This document shows positions 25,944 through 33,727 of a stretch of 64,000 bases of DNA, piece by piece. Position 1 is the first letter of the stretch; every line of letters starts with the position of its first letter. The position numbers were made by a program, and so were the translations under genes. Source of the DNA: VFMC01 sp046331225 (GTDB lineage: Bacteria > Actinomycetota > Acidimicrobiia > Acidimicrobiales > Ilumatobacteraceae); contig JAXLRF010000002.1 of NCBI GenBank assembly GCA_046331225.1, forward strand, positions 558,001 to 622,000, given 5' to 3'. The notes under the pieces are model-generated. The model was not told where the DNA came from and ran no database searches. It worked only from the letters and a program-made list of their open reading frames with translations.

Positions 25944-27731
25944 TCACACGTTGGGCTGGCTGCGCGCCCACGCGTCGGCCAGCGCGGCGTAGCGGCCGCC
26001 GTGCGCGACGAGCTCGTCGTGGGTGCCGAGCTCGACGAGCTTCGCGTGGTCGACCACGGCGATGCGGTCGGCGCGTCGCACCGTCGACAGGCGGTGCGCG
26101 ACGACGATCACCGTGCGCCCGGTCATCAGCGACTCGAGCGCCCGCTCGACCACCACCTCGGTGCCCGGGTCGAGGTTGCTCGTCGCCTCGTCGAGCACCA
26201 GCACCGCGGGATCGACCAGCGCCGCCCGAGCGAGCGAGATGAGCTGCCGTTCGCCCGCCGACAGCCGGGAGCCGCGCTCGCGCACCTCGGTGTCGAGCCC
26301 GTCGGGGAACTCCTCGAAACGCTCGAGCGCCCCGATGCGAGCGAGGGCCTCGGCCACCTCGTCGTCGGTGGCCGACGACCGGGCGACGCGGATGTTGTCG
26401 CGGATGGTGCCGCCGAACAGGAAGCCCTCCTGCGGCACCACCACGATGCGTTCGCGCAACGACTGCATCGACGCGATGCGCAGGTCGATCTCGCCGAACG
26501 TCACGTAGCCGTCGGTCGGGTCGTACAGGCGCGACAGCAGCTTGGCGAGGGTGCTCTTGCCGGCCCCGGTGGGGCCGACGAGCGCGAGCCGTTCACCGGG
26601 GGCGACCGTGATCGACACGTGGGTGAGCGCGTTGCGTTCGGCACCGTCGTAGCGGAACGTGAGGTCGTGCGCCTGCAACGCACCGCGGCCGGGCAGCGTG
26701 ACCGGATGCGGGTGCTCGGCCACGTCGGGCACGGTGTCGATCAGGCCGTACAGCTTGTGCAGCGACGCCGCTGCGGACTGCACCGTGTTGTACAGCTGCG
26801 ACAGCTGCTGCACGGGTTCGAACAGGTTGGCGAGCAGCAGCACGAACGCGGCGACCGTACCGACCGTGATGCTGCCGCGATGGCTGAGATAGCCACCCAC
26901 ACCGACCACCAACGCGATCGCGAACACGCCGACCCACTCGACGAGACCGAAGTACCACACGCTGATCCGCACGCTGTGCAGGTGGCTGTCGTACAAAGCA
27001 CGGTTGCTGCGGTGGAAGCGGCGCACCTGCTCGTCCTGGCGGTGGTAGGCCTGGATCACCCGTACGCCGCTGATGCCCTCCTGCAGCGTCGACAGGTTCT
27101 GGCCCACCTTCTCGCGCACGTCGAGGTAGGCCTTGTTCGACTGGCGCTGGAACCGCACCGAGGCCGCGACGATGATCGGCAGCACCAGCATCACCACCAG
27201 CGTGAGCTGCCAGCTCATCACGGCCAGCACCACCAGGGTGAACACCAGCAGCAGGCCCGCCGACACGAACTGCAGCAGGCCCCACTGGATGAGCTCGCCC
27301 ATGCTCTCGATGTCGGCCGTCATGCGCGACACCAGCACGCCCGCCTTGTTGCGGTCGAAGAACGCCATCGACTGCGCCTGCAACCGGTCGAACACGCGGA
27401 CGCGCAGGTCGCGCAGGAAGCCCTCGCCGGCGTTGTTGATCGCGAGGTACTGCTGGCGGCCGGCCAGGTAGTTGATCGCCACCACCACGACGTAGGCGAC
27501 GATCGCCGCGTTGAGCGCCGATGCGCTGCCGCGGTTGATGCCGTGATCGGTGGCGAACTTGACCAGCAACGGTCCGGCGACCGTGCAGATCGTGGTGATC
27601 GTGACGAACGCGAGCGCCGACCAGATGTACCGCTTGTAGGGCTCGGCGAACTCGACCGAACGCCGCAGCACCCGACCGGTCTCGGCCCGGTCGAGCCGGT
27701 CCTCGTCGCGCATCGCGCTGGCGACGTACAT
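25944..27731 (-). CDS. ABC exporter half-transporter (TMD-NBD), second subunit
   Basis: A 595-aa type IV ABC exporter with six transmembrane helices followed by the nucleotide-binding domain: Walker A GPTGAGKST, Q-loop VVPQEGFLFGGT, signature LSAGERQ and Walker B VLVLDEATSNLD with the catalytic Glu, then H-loop AHRLSTV. The signature is LSAGE rather than LSGGQ. In heterodimeric exporters such differences often mark the partner carrying the degenerate site; here the catalytic Glu is present. ATG 27731 forms TGATG with the stop of the upstream subunit. Drug or lipid export is possible but unproven. Confidence 0.92.
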   Translation of the reverse strand: MYVASAMRDEDRLDRAETGRVLRRSVEFAEPYKRYIWSALAFVTITTICTVAGPLLVKFATDHGINRGSASALNAAIVAYVVVVAINYLAGRQQYLAINNAGEGFLRDLRVRVFDRLQAQSMAFFDRNKAGVLVSRMTADIESMGELIQWGLLQFVSAGLLLVFTLVVLAVMSWQLTLVVMLVLPIIVAASVRFQRQSNKAYLDVREKVGQNLSTLQEGISGVRVIQAYHRQDEQVRRFHRSNRALYDSHLHSVRISVWYFGLVEWVGVFAIALVVGVGGYLSHRGSITVGTVAAFVLLLANLFEPVQQLSQLYNTVQSAAASLHKLYGLIDTVPDVAEHPHPVTLPGRGALQAHDLTFRYDGAERNALTHVSITVAPGERLALVGPTGAGKSTLAKLLSRLYDPTDGYVTFGEIDLRIASMQSLRERIVVVPQEGFLFGGTIRDNIRVARSSATDDEVAEALARIGALERFEEFPDGLDTEVRERGSRLSAGERQLISLARAALVDPAVLVLDEATSNLDPGTEVVVERALESLMTGRTVIVVAHRLSTVRRADRIAVVDHAKLVELGTHDELVAHGGRYAALADAWARSQPNV

Positions 27732-29536
27732 CAGGCGCTCACCGCCGCCGGATCGGGATCGTCCTCGTCACCGTCTCCGTCGTCACCCTCGTCACCTTCG
27801 TCGCGGAGTGCGGCGAGCACCTCGCGGTAGCGCTCGTTCGTGGCGAGCAGCTCGTCGTGCGTGCCCTGCGCGGCCACGCGCCCACCGTCGACGAGCACCA
27901 CCGTGTCGGCCAACGCGATCGTGCCGGGCCGGTGCGCGATCACGATCGTGGTGCGACCCGACATCACCGTGGCCATCGCGTCGCGGATCTCGTGCTCCTT
28001 CGACGGGTCGACCGCACTGGTCGCGTCGTCGAGCACGAGCACCCGCGGGTCGGCCAGGATCGCCCGCGCGATCGCGATGCGCTGCCGCTGGCCGCCGCTG
28101 AGCGAGAAGCCGCGCTCGCCGATCACGGTCTGGTAGCCCTCGGGCAGTGCGGTGACGAAGTCGTGGGCGCCGGCCAGGCGCGCCGCCCGCTCGACGTCGG
28201 CCATCGGCGCGTCGGGTCGGGCGAAGGCGATGTTGCCGATCACGGTGTCGTTGAACAAGAACGTGTCCTCGAAGACGATGCCGACCGCGTGGCGCAGATC
28301 GCCGAGGGTGAGGTCGCGCACGTCGACACCGTCGAGCAGCACCTTGCCGTCCTGCACGTCGTAGAAGCGGGTGAGCAGCCGGGCGACCGTGCTCTTGCCG
28401 CTGCCGGTCGCACCGACCAACGCGATCGAACGGCCGGGCTCGATCGTGAGGTCGAAGCCGCGCAGCACCGGCGCGGACGCGTCGTAGCCGAAGGTGACGT
28501 GACGGAACCGCACCGCGCCGACCGGCCCGGCGTCCGCCGTGGGCAACCGGCGGGGCTTGTCGGGGTCGGCCACCTCGGGCACGGTGGCGAGCACCTCGTT
28601 CACCCGCAGCAACGCCGCCGCGGCTCGCTGCCCGAACGCGACGGTCATGCCCAGGTTGCGCAGCGGGAAGATCAGCAGCGCGATGTACTGCATGAACTCG
28701 ACCATCTGGCCGTAACTCATGTCGCCGTTCAGCACCCGGTGACCACCGATGCCGAGCACGGCGATGAGCCCGAGGTTGGGCAGCAGGTCGAGCGCCGGCA
28801 GGAACGTGCTGCGGATGCGGGCCGACTGCAGCGATTCGCGCCGGATGTCGTCGGCCTCGACGCGCAGCTTGGTCGCCTGCACCTCTTCGGCGCCGAAGCC
28901 CTTCACCACGCGGATGCCGCTGACCGACTCCTCGACCACGGTGGCCAGCTGTGCCTGCTCGGCCTGCACCGCCAGCACGGCGGGGTGGATGCTGCGCGAG
29001 AACCGCTGGGCGAGCAGGTTGACCACCGGCAGCGGCGCCAGCGCGATCAGGGCCAGCAACGGCTGCGAGGTGAACAGCACCACCACGACGGCGATCACCA
29101 TCGCCAGGTTCGACGCCGTGATGGGGATCATCACCACGAAGCCCTGGATCTGCATGAGGTCGCTCGACGCGCGGCTCATCAGCTGACCGGTCTGGGTGTG
29201 GTCGTGGTAGGCGACGTGCAGGCGCATCACGTGGGCGAAGATCTGCTCGCGGAGCACGGTCTCGGTGAGCCGGCTCTCGCGGAACGCGATCCACCGACGC
29301 CAGCCGGAGAACACGCCGGCGATCACCGACGCCGCAGCGATCAGGCCTGACCAGAACCACAGCGAACCGCCCCCGATCACACCCTTGTCGACCGCCAGGC
29401 GGGTGAGCCGCGGAACGGTGACCTTGCTGGCGCTCCACAGCAGGCCGATCACCATGCCGGCGATCAGGCCCCGCTTCTGCTCGGCGAGCACCCGGCGCAG
29501 CAGCGGCCAGCCGGAGATCGGTCGAGCGGGTTCCAT
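27731..29536 (-). CDS. ABC exporter half-transporter (TMD-NBD), first subunit
   Basis: A 601-aa ABC exporter: six N-terminal helices, Walker A GATGSGKST, Q-loop IVFEDTFLFNDT, signature LSGGQRQ and VLVLDDATSAVDPSKE, where the usual catalytic Glu after Walker B is Asp (LDDATS). A Glu-to-Asp change marks the degenerate site of heterodimeric exporters, which fits its pairing with the TGATG-coupled gene downstream. The C-terminus has an acidic EGDEGDDGDGDEDD tail. ATG 29536 is eight bases below -10 TAGTCT (29550-29545). It is divergent from the GlsB-like gene. Confidence 0.92.
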   Translation of the reverse strand: MEPARPISGWPLLRRVLAEQKRGLIAGMVIGLLWSASKVTVPRLTRLAVDKGVIGGGSLWFWSGLIAAASVIAGVFSGWRRWIAFRESRLTETVLREQIFAHVMRLHVAYHDHTQTGQLMSRASSDLMQIQGFVVMIPITASNLAMVIAVVVVLFTSQPLLALIALAPLPVVNLLAQRFSRSIHPAVLAVQAEQAQLATVVEESVSGIRVVKGFGAEEVQATKLRVEADDIRRESLQSARIRSTFLPALDLLPNLGLIAVLGIGGHRVLNGDMSYGQMVEFMQYIALLIFPLRNLGMTVAFGQRAAAALLRVNEVLATVPEVADPDKPRRLPTADAGPVGAVRFRHVTFGYDASAPVLRGFDLTIEPGRSIALVGATGSGKSTVARLLTRFYDVQDGKVLLDGVDVRDLTLGDLRHAVGIVFEDTFLFNDTVIGNIAFARPDAPMADVERAARLAGAHDFVTALPEGYQTVIGERGFSLSGGQRQRIAIARAILADPRVLVLDDATSAVDPSKEHEIRDAMATVMSGRTTIVIAHRPGTIALADTVVLVDGGRVAAQGTHDELLATNERYREVLAALRDEGDEGDDGDGDEDDPDPAAVSA

Positions 29537-29544
29537 CTCGGCCG

Positions 29545-29589
29545 AGACTACGCAACCCGGTCGGTGGACGTTCCGGTCGGACGTACCAT
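29545..29589. promoter_or_regulatory. Divergent leaderless promoter pair
   Basis: Minus-strand -10 TAGTCT (29550-29545) serves the ABC exporter operon and plus-strand -10 TACCAT (29584-29589) serves the small membrane protein gene. Each hexamer is 8 or 6 bases from its start codon, so both transcripts should lack a leader. The whole shared region is only 59 bp. Confidence 0.6.
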
Positions 29590-29595
29590 GCCGGC

Positions 29596-29865
29596 ATGGA
29601 TCTGTTGGCCTGGGTGATCGTCGGGTTCCTCGCCGGGGCGATCGCCCGGTGGATCGTCAAGGACGACCGCAGCGGTTGCCTCTACACCATCGGTGTCGGC
29701 ATCCTCGGCGCGCTGATCGGCGGCGGCCTGCTGCGTGCGGCCGGCATCGACAACGAGGACACGAGGTTCCTCGCGTCGGTCGGCACCGCGATCATCGGTG
29801 CGGTGCTGCTGCTGTTGGTGCTGCAGGCCCTGGGCGGCCGTTCGGGCCGCCGTCGCCGCCGCTGA
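29596..29865 (+). CDS. GlsB/YeaQ/YmgE family membrane protein
   Basis: An 89-aa protein with three hydrophobic helices: DLLAWVIVGFLAGAIARWIV, YTIGVGILGALIGGGLL and LASVGTAIIGAVLLLLVLQAL, ending in a run of arginines. This is the transglycosylase-associated (Tag) family, named from stress-response expression; its biochemical role is not known. ATG 29596 lies six bases below -10 TACCAT, so the mRNA is probably leaderless. It converges with the selenoprotein gene with a 21-bp gap. Confidence 0.88.
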   Translation: MDLLAWVIVGFLAGAIARWIVKDDRSGCLYTIGVGILGALIGGGLLRAAGIDNEDTRFLASVGTAIIGAVLLLLVLQALGGRSGRRRRR

Positions 29866-29886
29866 ACGCTGCCGCCCGACCTCGGG

Positions 29887-30240
29887 TCAGCTCAACAGGT
29901 CGCGGACCCGGTCCTTGGGACGGCCGATGATGGCCTTCCCCTTCGCCACGACGACCGGTCGCTGCAGCAGCTGCTTGTGCTTCACGAGCAGGCCCACGAC
30001 CTGTTCGGCTGTGGCGGCGTCGGCATCGGTGAGGCCGAGCTTGGTCCACAGCGAGTCACGCCGCACCAGATCGGTGACCGGGTCCTCGAGCTGGGCGATG
30101 ATGCCCTGCAGGGTGGCGGCGTCCGGCGGCGTCTTCAGGTAGAGCACGATCTCGGCGTCGACACCCAGTTCCTCTGCAATGCGCACGGCATTGACCGAGG
30201 AGTTTCAATTCGGGTTGTGGTAGATGGTCACGTCGGCCAT
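29887..30240 (-). CDS. arsC: Predicted selenocysteine-containing ArsC-family arsenate reductase (UGA codon 12 = Sec)
   Basis: Read through one in-frame TGA (30207-30205), the frame gives 117 aa: MADVTIYHNPN-U-NSSVNAVR and on. Aligned without gaps to plasmid R773 ArsC, the TGA falls exactly on catalytic Cys12, His8 is kept, and Arg60, Arg94 and Arg107, which bind arsenate, are all present at the same numbers (VRR, QRPVVV, GRPKD). The open frame continues to a normal stop, so the TGA is not followed by decay. ATG 30240 has -10 TACGAT seven bases upstream. A SECIS-like hairpin follows the TGA (30201-30170). Likely reduces arsenate or a related oxyanion with glutaredoxin/thiol partners; E. coli-type C-terminus is about 24 residues longer. 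No sel genes are in the window. Confidence 0.85.
30170..30201 (-). promoter_or_regulatory. Bacterial SECIS-like hairpin directly after the Sec UGA
   Basis: Starting four bases after the UGA, the mRNA can fold as a lower stem UCCUC/GAGGA, an internal loop GGU/CA, a six-pair upper stem CAAUGC/GCAUUG (30193-30188 with 30182-30177) and a five-base apical loop CGUGC. The apical loop begins 18 bases after the UGA and has G in its first two positions and a GU step, the features expected for binding SelB. Codons here (AAT, AAT, ATT, GCA) have A/T wobble bases unlike the rest of the genome, as if held by RNA structure. Confidence 0.75.
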
Positions 30241-30260
30241 GTGGTCGATCGTAGGGCCGA

Positions 30261-31103
30261 TCAGCGCGAGTCGACGAACAGGCTCTGGCAGCTGCGCCCG
30301 AGCGGACCGTCGGCGTCGCGCAGCGCCGACTCGGCCAGCCCGGCGCCGAGCGATCCGTAGGTGGAGGTGGTGCGCATCCCGACCCACTCGCCCACCGGCG
30401 GGCGCAGCAGGTGGATGGTGAGGTCGGGGTTGATGTACACGAATCGGTCGTAGGGCAGGGCGCCCGACACCCCGTTGCCGAAGTCGGCGGCCGAGGCCAC
30501 CCGCTGCAGCCCGGTGGGTGTCTCGCCGTCGACCACGGGCACCATCAGCCGCACCCACACGGCCACCGGACCGGGCTGCACCCACGAGCCCTCGACGAAC
30601 CGGTGCTCGCACGCGTCGCGGTGGTACGCGAGCTGCTCGCCCGGCGAGAACGTGACCCGCTCGACACGTCCCGAGCCCGGCTCGCCCATCGGCTGATCGG
30701 CCGCCAGGTTCGCGTCGTCGGGCAGGTCGACCGCTGCGCGACGGATGCGCAGCGCTCGCACGCGTGCGACCTCGGTGTCGTCGTCGCGCAGCACCGCGGC
30801 CACCAGCGACACCTTGCGGCCGGGTCGCTCGACCTCCGTGTCGAGCTGCAGCGCCCGTCCGACAGGCACCGGCCGGGTGAGCTCGATCGTCAGCCTGGCC
30901 GTCTGCCAGTCGCTCGAGGGATTCGGCACGTTCGGCACGTTCGGCACGTTCGGCTCGACCAGCTCGACGGCGCGAGCGAGCAGGGCCGACACGGGTCCGC
31001 CGTGGCAGTGGCGCGGGTCCCAGGGGCCGCGGGCGAGGTCGCTCGGCACCCATCGTCCGCCGCCGGCGTGCTCGAACAGGGCGGACGGCATGGGATCGGC
31101 CAT
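30261..31103 (-). CDS. Acyl-CoA thioesterase family protein (double hotdog)
   Basis: A 280-aa protein that reads as two hotdog folds in tandem. The N-terminal half has DPRHCHGGPVSALLARAVEL and LTIELTRPVPVGRALQLDTEVERPGRKVSLVAAVL; the C-terminal half has YINPDLTIHLLRPPVGEWVGMRTTSTYGSLGAGLAESALRDADGPLGRS. This is the TesB/4HBT_3-type thioesterase layout, hydrolysing acyl-CoA. Three VPN units (NVPNVPNVPN) from a 9-bp tandem repeat sit near residue 52. ATG 31103 is seven bases below -10 TAGCGT (31116-31111); ATG 31091 is an alternative. Confidence 0.85.
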   Translation of the reverse strand: MADPMPSALFEHAGGGRWVPSDLARGPWDPRHCHGGPVSALLARAVELVEPNVPNVPNVPNPSSDWQTARLTIELTRPVPVGRALQLDTEVERPGRKVSLVAAVLRDDDTEVARVRALRIRRAAVDLPDDANLAADQPMGEPGSGRVERVTFSPGEQLAYHRDACEHRFVEGSWVQPGPVAVWVRLMVPVVDGETPTGLQRVASAADFGNGVSGALPYDRFVYINPDLTIHLLRPPVGEWVGMRTTSTYGSLGAGLAESALRDADGPLGRSCQSLFVDSR

Positions 31104-31221
31104 GCGGGCGACGCTACCGATCGGCGTGACACCCCCGCCGTACCGTCGGAGCTGCGTTCCCCCGCACCGCTCCCGCTCGCCCGGCACCTCGCCTCGCGAG
31201 CCGCGTCCCGGAGGTTCGCCC

Positions 31222-31773
31222 ATGCCCCGCCGTCCTCGCCACCACCAGGTGCCTCGCGCCTCGACCGCCTCGACCGCCTCGCCGTTGCCGCCCTCGCCGT
31301 TCGGATGGCGCGGCTGGGGCATCCCGCCCCGGCTCGGCTGGCCCGACGAACGCGAGATGCCGCGGGTGCCGCGGCTCCCCCGCGCCAACGTCGACCCGAT
31401 CCGCAGCGCCACCGACGCGCTGGCCGTCATCTCGTCGGTGATGCACCACCCGCTCATCGACGAGACCATCGTCGTCTACCTCGCCCAGCAGCGCCTCGGC
31501 TGCCACATCAACGTGGTGGCCGACACCGACGATGTCGACCTCGGGCTGCTGCTCGACCGGCTGCTGTCGACCATCGCTCCGGCCGGTTCGCTGGCGATGG
31601 TGGTGGCCACCGTGCGCCCCGACGGCGCCACCCGGCCGGGCGACCTCGACGCGTGGCTCGAGGCCGGCGCACTCGTCGAGGCGCGCGGCATCGAGCTCGT
31701 CGAGTGGTTCGTCATCGGTCCGGCCGGGCCCGAATGCCCGCGCGATCTGCTCGGCGAACCCGAGCGCTGGTGA
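31222..31773 (+). CDS. RadC/JAB-like protein with lost zinc ligands
   Basis: A 183-aa protein. Residues 1-55 are Pro/Arg/Ser-rich and probably disordered. Residues about 60-170 align with the RadC JAMM domain: DALAVISSVMHHPLIDETIVVYL, then AGSLAMVVATVRPDGATRPGDLDAWLEAGALVEARGIELVEWFVIG, where RadC has HNHPSG, a spaced Asp and GIELLDHLIIG. The HxH pair is replaced by Thr130 and Arg132, whereas the third ligand position keeps Asp143. It is therefore unlikely to be a metalloprotease and may bind a partner. ATG 31222 follows GGAGG at seven bases. The two-strand neighbours are unrelated. Confidence 0.72.
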   Translation: MPRRPRHHQVPRASTASTASPLPPSPFGWRGWGIPPRLGWPDEREMPRVPRLPRANVDPIRSATDALAVISSVMHHPLIDETIVVYLAQQRLGCHINVVADTDDVDLGLLLDRLLSTIAPAGSLAMVVATVRPDGATRPGDLDAWLEAGALVEARGIELVEWFVIGPAGPECPRDLLGEPERW

Positions 31774-31787
31774 CCCGGCCGGGCGCG

Positions 31788-32063
31788 TCAGCGCTCGGCT
31801 CTGCGTGCGGCCGGACTCAACCGCAGCCCGGCCGCACGCAGACGGCGCAACAGCTCGCGACTGCCCACCGGCACCGCACCGGCCGCCACCATCTGCGCGT
31901 GGTAGTCCTCGGGCACGTCGTAGTGATCGCCGTGGAAGCCGCGACGCGGGATGCCCTGTGCCGCGGCGAAGGCGTGCAGCTCGTCGAGGCTCTCGTCGCT
32001 CACCAGGTGACTCCACCGGCGCTCGTGCAGCCACCACCGGGGTTCGTCGATCAGCACCGCCAC
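31788..32063 (-). CDS. DUF4031 domain protein
   Basis: A 91-aa protein almost entirely made of the DUF4031 domain: VLIDEPRWWLHERRWSHLVSDESLDELHAFAAAQGIPRRGFHGDHYDVPEDYHAQMVAAGAVPV. Function is unknown. The invariant-looking WWxHxxRxWSHLVSD and HGDHYDVP motifs are rich in His, Asp and Trp and suggest a small-molecule or metal site. The start is GTG 32063 (or GTG 32057). It converges with the RadC-like gene and is divergent from the HD-domain gene, with 46 bp between starts. Confidence 0.85.
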   Translation of the reverse strand: MAVLIDEPRWWLHERRWSHLVSDESLDELHAFAAAQGIPRRGFHGDHYDVPEDYHAQMVAAGAVPVGSRELLRRLRAAGLRLSPAARRAER

Positions 32064-32109
32064 CTCGTCAGCGTGCCACGACTGCCGGTGGCGTGCCTAC
32101 GCTCACGAC

Positions 32110-32742
32110 GTGACGTCGCCCGAGGTCGAGCTCCGCCGGGTGTGGCACCGCGTGATCGGCTCGACCGGCCGCGGGCACGACGAGGGGCTCGAGGCGTTGC
32201 TGGCGCGGCATCGCGAGCCACACCGCCGCTATCACACCGCCACCCACGTGATGTGGGTGTGCCGGCACGTCGACCGCCTGGCGGCCACCGAGCCCGTCGA
32301 CGACCTCGAGGCGGTGCTGGCGGCGGCGTTGTACCACGACGCCGTCTACGACCCACGTTCGAGCGGCAACGAGGCCGCCAGCGCACGGCTGGCCGAGCAC
32401 CGGCTCGTCGAGCTCGGCTGGACCCCGGACCGGGCCGCGCGTGTGGCCCGGATGATCGAGGCCACCGCAGCCCACGGCTCGCCGATCGATCACGACACGG
32501 CGGTGCTGCTCGACGCCGACCTCGCGATCCTCGGGGCGCCGAGCAACGAGTACCTGGCCTACGTCACCGGCGTGCGCACCGAGTACGCGCACGTGCCGGA
32601 CGAGGCATGGCGCACCGGCCGTGCCCGGGTGCTGCGCTCGTTCGAGGAGCGACCGACGATCTACACGACGGACACGATGCGCGCCGAGCGCGAACACCGC
32701 GCACGTGCCAACCTCGGCGCCGAGCTGGCGAGCCTGCGCTGA
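32110..32742 (+). CDS. HD-domain phosphohydrolase-like protein
   Basis: A 210-aa all-helical protein. It contains YHTATH (His42, His46), LAAALYHDAVYDP with the HD pair at 76-77 and a later DADLAILG Asp, consistent with a metal-dependent HD phosphohydrolase. Many bacterial proteins of this subgroup are uncharacterised; nucleotides are possible substrates. The start is GTG 32110, six bases below -10 TACGCT (32098-32103), giving a leaderless transcript. Its 3' end converges with the FmdB-like gene after 47 bp. Confidence 0.85.
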   Translation: MTSPEVELRRVWHRVIGSTGRGHDEGLEALLARHREPHRRYHTATHVMWVCRHVDRLAATEPVDDLEAVLAAALYHDAVYDPRSSGNEAASARLAEHRLVELGWTPDRAARVARMIEATAAHGSPIDHDTAVLLDADLAILGAPSNEYLAYVTGVRTEYAHVPDEAWRTGRARVLRSFEERPTIYTTDTMRAEREHRARANLGAELASLR

Positions 32743-32789
32743 CCCTCGACCGGGAGCGCGTGCCGGGCCGCTGCCCGATCAGCAGCGAC

Positions 32790-33020
32790 TCAGTGGTGGC
32801 AGCCGCAGCTGCTGCCGCACACGCCACCCGTCGCCTTCGGGGCGGGCGCCGAGGCAGGCGACGACCCGGACGAGCCGCCGACGCTGGCGAACACCGAGAG
32901 CAGGCGCACCGAGTCGACATGGCCCTGCGGGCACTCGGCCGGGGCGCTCGACTCGCTCATCGGACGGCGGAGCTCGAAGGCCTCGTCACAGGTGCGGCAG
33001 CGGTACTCGTAGAGCGGCAT
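32790..33020 (-). CDS. FmdB-type zinc-ribbon protein
   Basis: A 76-aa protein. Its N-terminus MPLYEYRCRTCDEAFELRRPMSE and later AECPQGH form the CxxC...CxxxH-like zinc ribbon of the FmdB/CxxC_CXXC_SSSS family. The tail is Gly/Ser/Ala-rich and ends in GGVCGSSCGCHH, a common Cys/His ending of this family. It may act as a small regulatory or metal-binding protein; its function is not established. ATG 33020 lies seven bases below -10 TACACT (33033-33028), so the longer upstream frame is rejected. Confidence 0.85.
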   Translation of the reverse strand: MPLYEYRCRTCDEAFELRRPMSESSAPAECPQGHVDSVRLLSVFASVGGSSGSSPASAPAPKATGGVCGSSCGCHH

Positions 33021-33072
33021 CGGCGCGAGTGTACGCCACGGCTCCTGCCGGACGACCTGCCAGACTGGGGGC

Positions 33073-33366
33073 GTGACCGAGATCGTGACCCTGCCGGCGC
33101 GCACCGACCCCGAGCTCGACACCGAGCACGTCCCGCAGACGGGCGAGCCCACGGCCGCGCACATCGTCAAGACCAAGCGCGGCGAGAACGCCGCCGCCAA
33201 GGTGCTCGAGGCCCGCATCTACGGCACCCCCCTCGAGGCGCTGTGCGGCTACGTCTGGGTGCCGTCGCGCGACCCCAAGCAGCTGCCCATCTGCGAGGAG
33301 TGCAAGTCGATCTACGAGACCTACCGCATGTTCAACGACGGGTTGAACGAGCGGCCGAACGAGTGA
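33073..33366 (+). CDS. DUF3039 domain protein
   Basis: A 97-aa protein containing HIVKTKRGENAAAKVLEARIYGTPLEALCGYVWVPSRDPKQLPICEECKSIYE, the DUF3039 signature, which is largely restricted to actinobacteria. A single Cys in LCGYVWVPSRDP and a CEEC pair could bind zinc. Function is unknown. GTG 33073 is six bases below -10-like CAGACT (33061-33066). It starts a run of short plus-strand genes. Confidence 0.9.
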   Translation: MTEIVTLPARTDPELDTEHVPQTGEPTAAHIVKTKRGENAAAKVLEARIYGTPLEALCGYVWVPSRDPKQLPICEECKSIYETYRMFNDGLNERPNE

Positions 33367-33379
33367 GGGCCGGCCCACC

Positions 33380-33718
33380 GTGATCATCATCGGAGGTGTC
33401 ATCTCGATCGCGGCCGAGCGCCGTGCCGCGCTGCTCGAGGCATCGGTGCCGCTGCAGCAGGCCACGCGCGACGACGAGCCGGGCTGCCTGGCCTACGTGT
33501 TCGCGGCCGACCCGTGCGACCCGACCGCGATCGTGGTGCACGAGCTGTGGCAGGACGCGGCGTCGCTGGCGGCGCACTTCCTGCATCCCAACTACTTCGG
33601 CATGCGGCAGCTCTTCGGCGAGCACGGCATCACGGGCGCGGTCACGCGCAAGTACCGGATCGACGCCGACGCGCCGGTGTACGGCGCCGACCGCGTGGCC
33701 ACCGTCGACTTCGACTGA
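33380..33718 (+). CDS. Antibiotic biosynthesis monooxygenase (ABM) fold protein
   Basis: A 112-aa ferredoxin-like alpha+beta protein: IIIGGVISIAAERRAALLEASVPLQQATRDDEPGCLAYVFAADPCDPTAIVVHELWQDAASLAAHFLHPNYFGMRQLF, matching the ABM/YgiN pattern of a conserved ELW near the middle and an H-rich helix. Members oxidise quinols or are small stress-related dimers; the substrate is unknown. The start is GTG 33380, 13 bp after the DUF3039 stop, and the NUDIX gene follows after 9 bp, so the three are probably one transcript. Confidence 0.83.
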   Translation: MIIIGGVISIAAERRAALLEASVPLQQATRDDEPGCLAYVFAADPCDPTAIVVHELWQDAASLAAHFLHPNYFGMRQLFGEHGITGAVTRKYRIDADAPVYGADRVATVDFD

Positions 33719-33727
33719 TCGACCACC

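Noticed and set aside
30205..31053. Open frame that ends at the TGA of the ArsC-like gene, with 270 upstream codons
   Set aside because: The upstream part is the shadow of the thioesterase. Only the last 11 codons, from ATG 30240, belong to a real gene, and these continue past the TGA.
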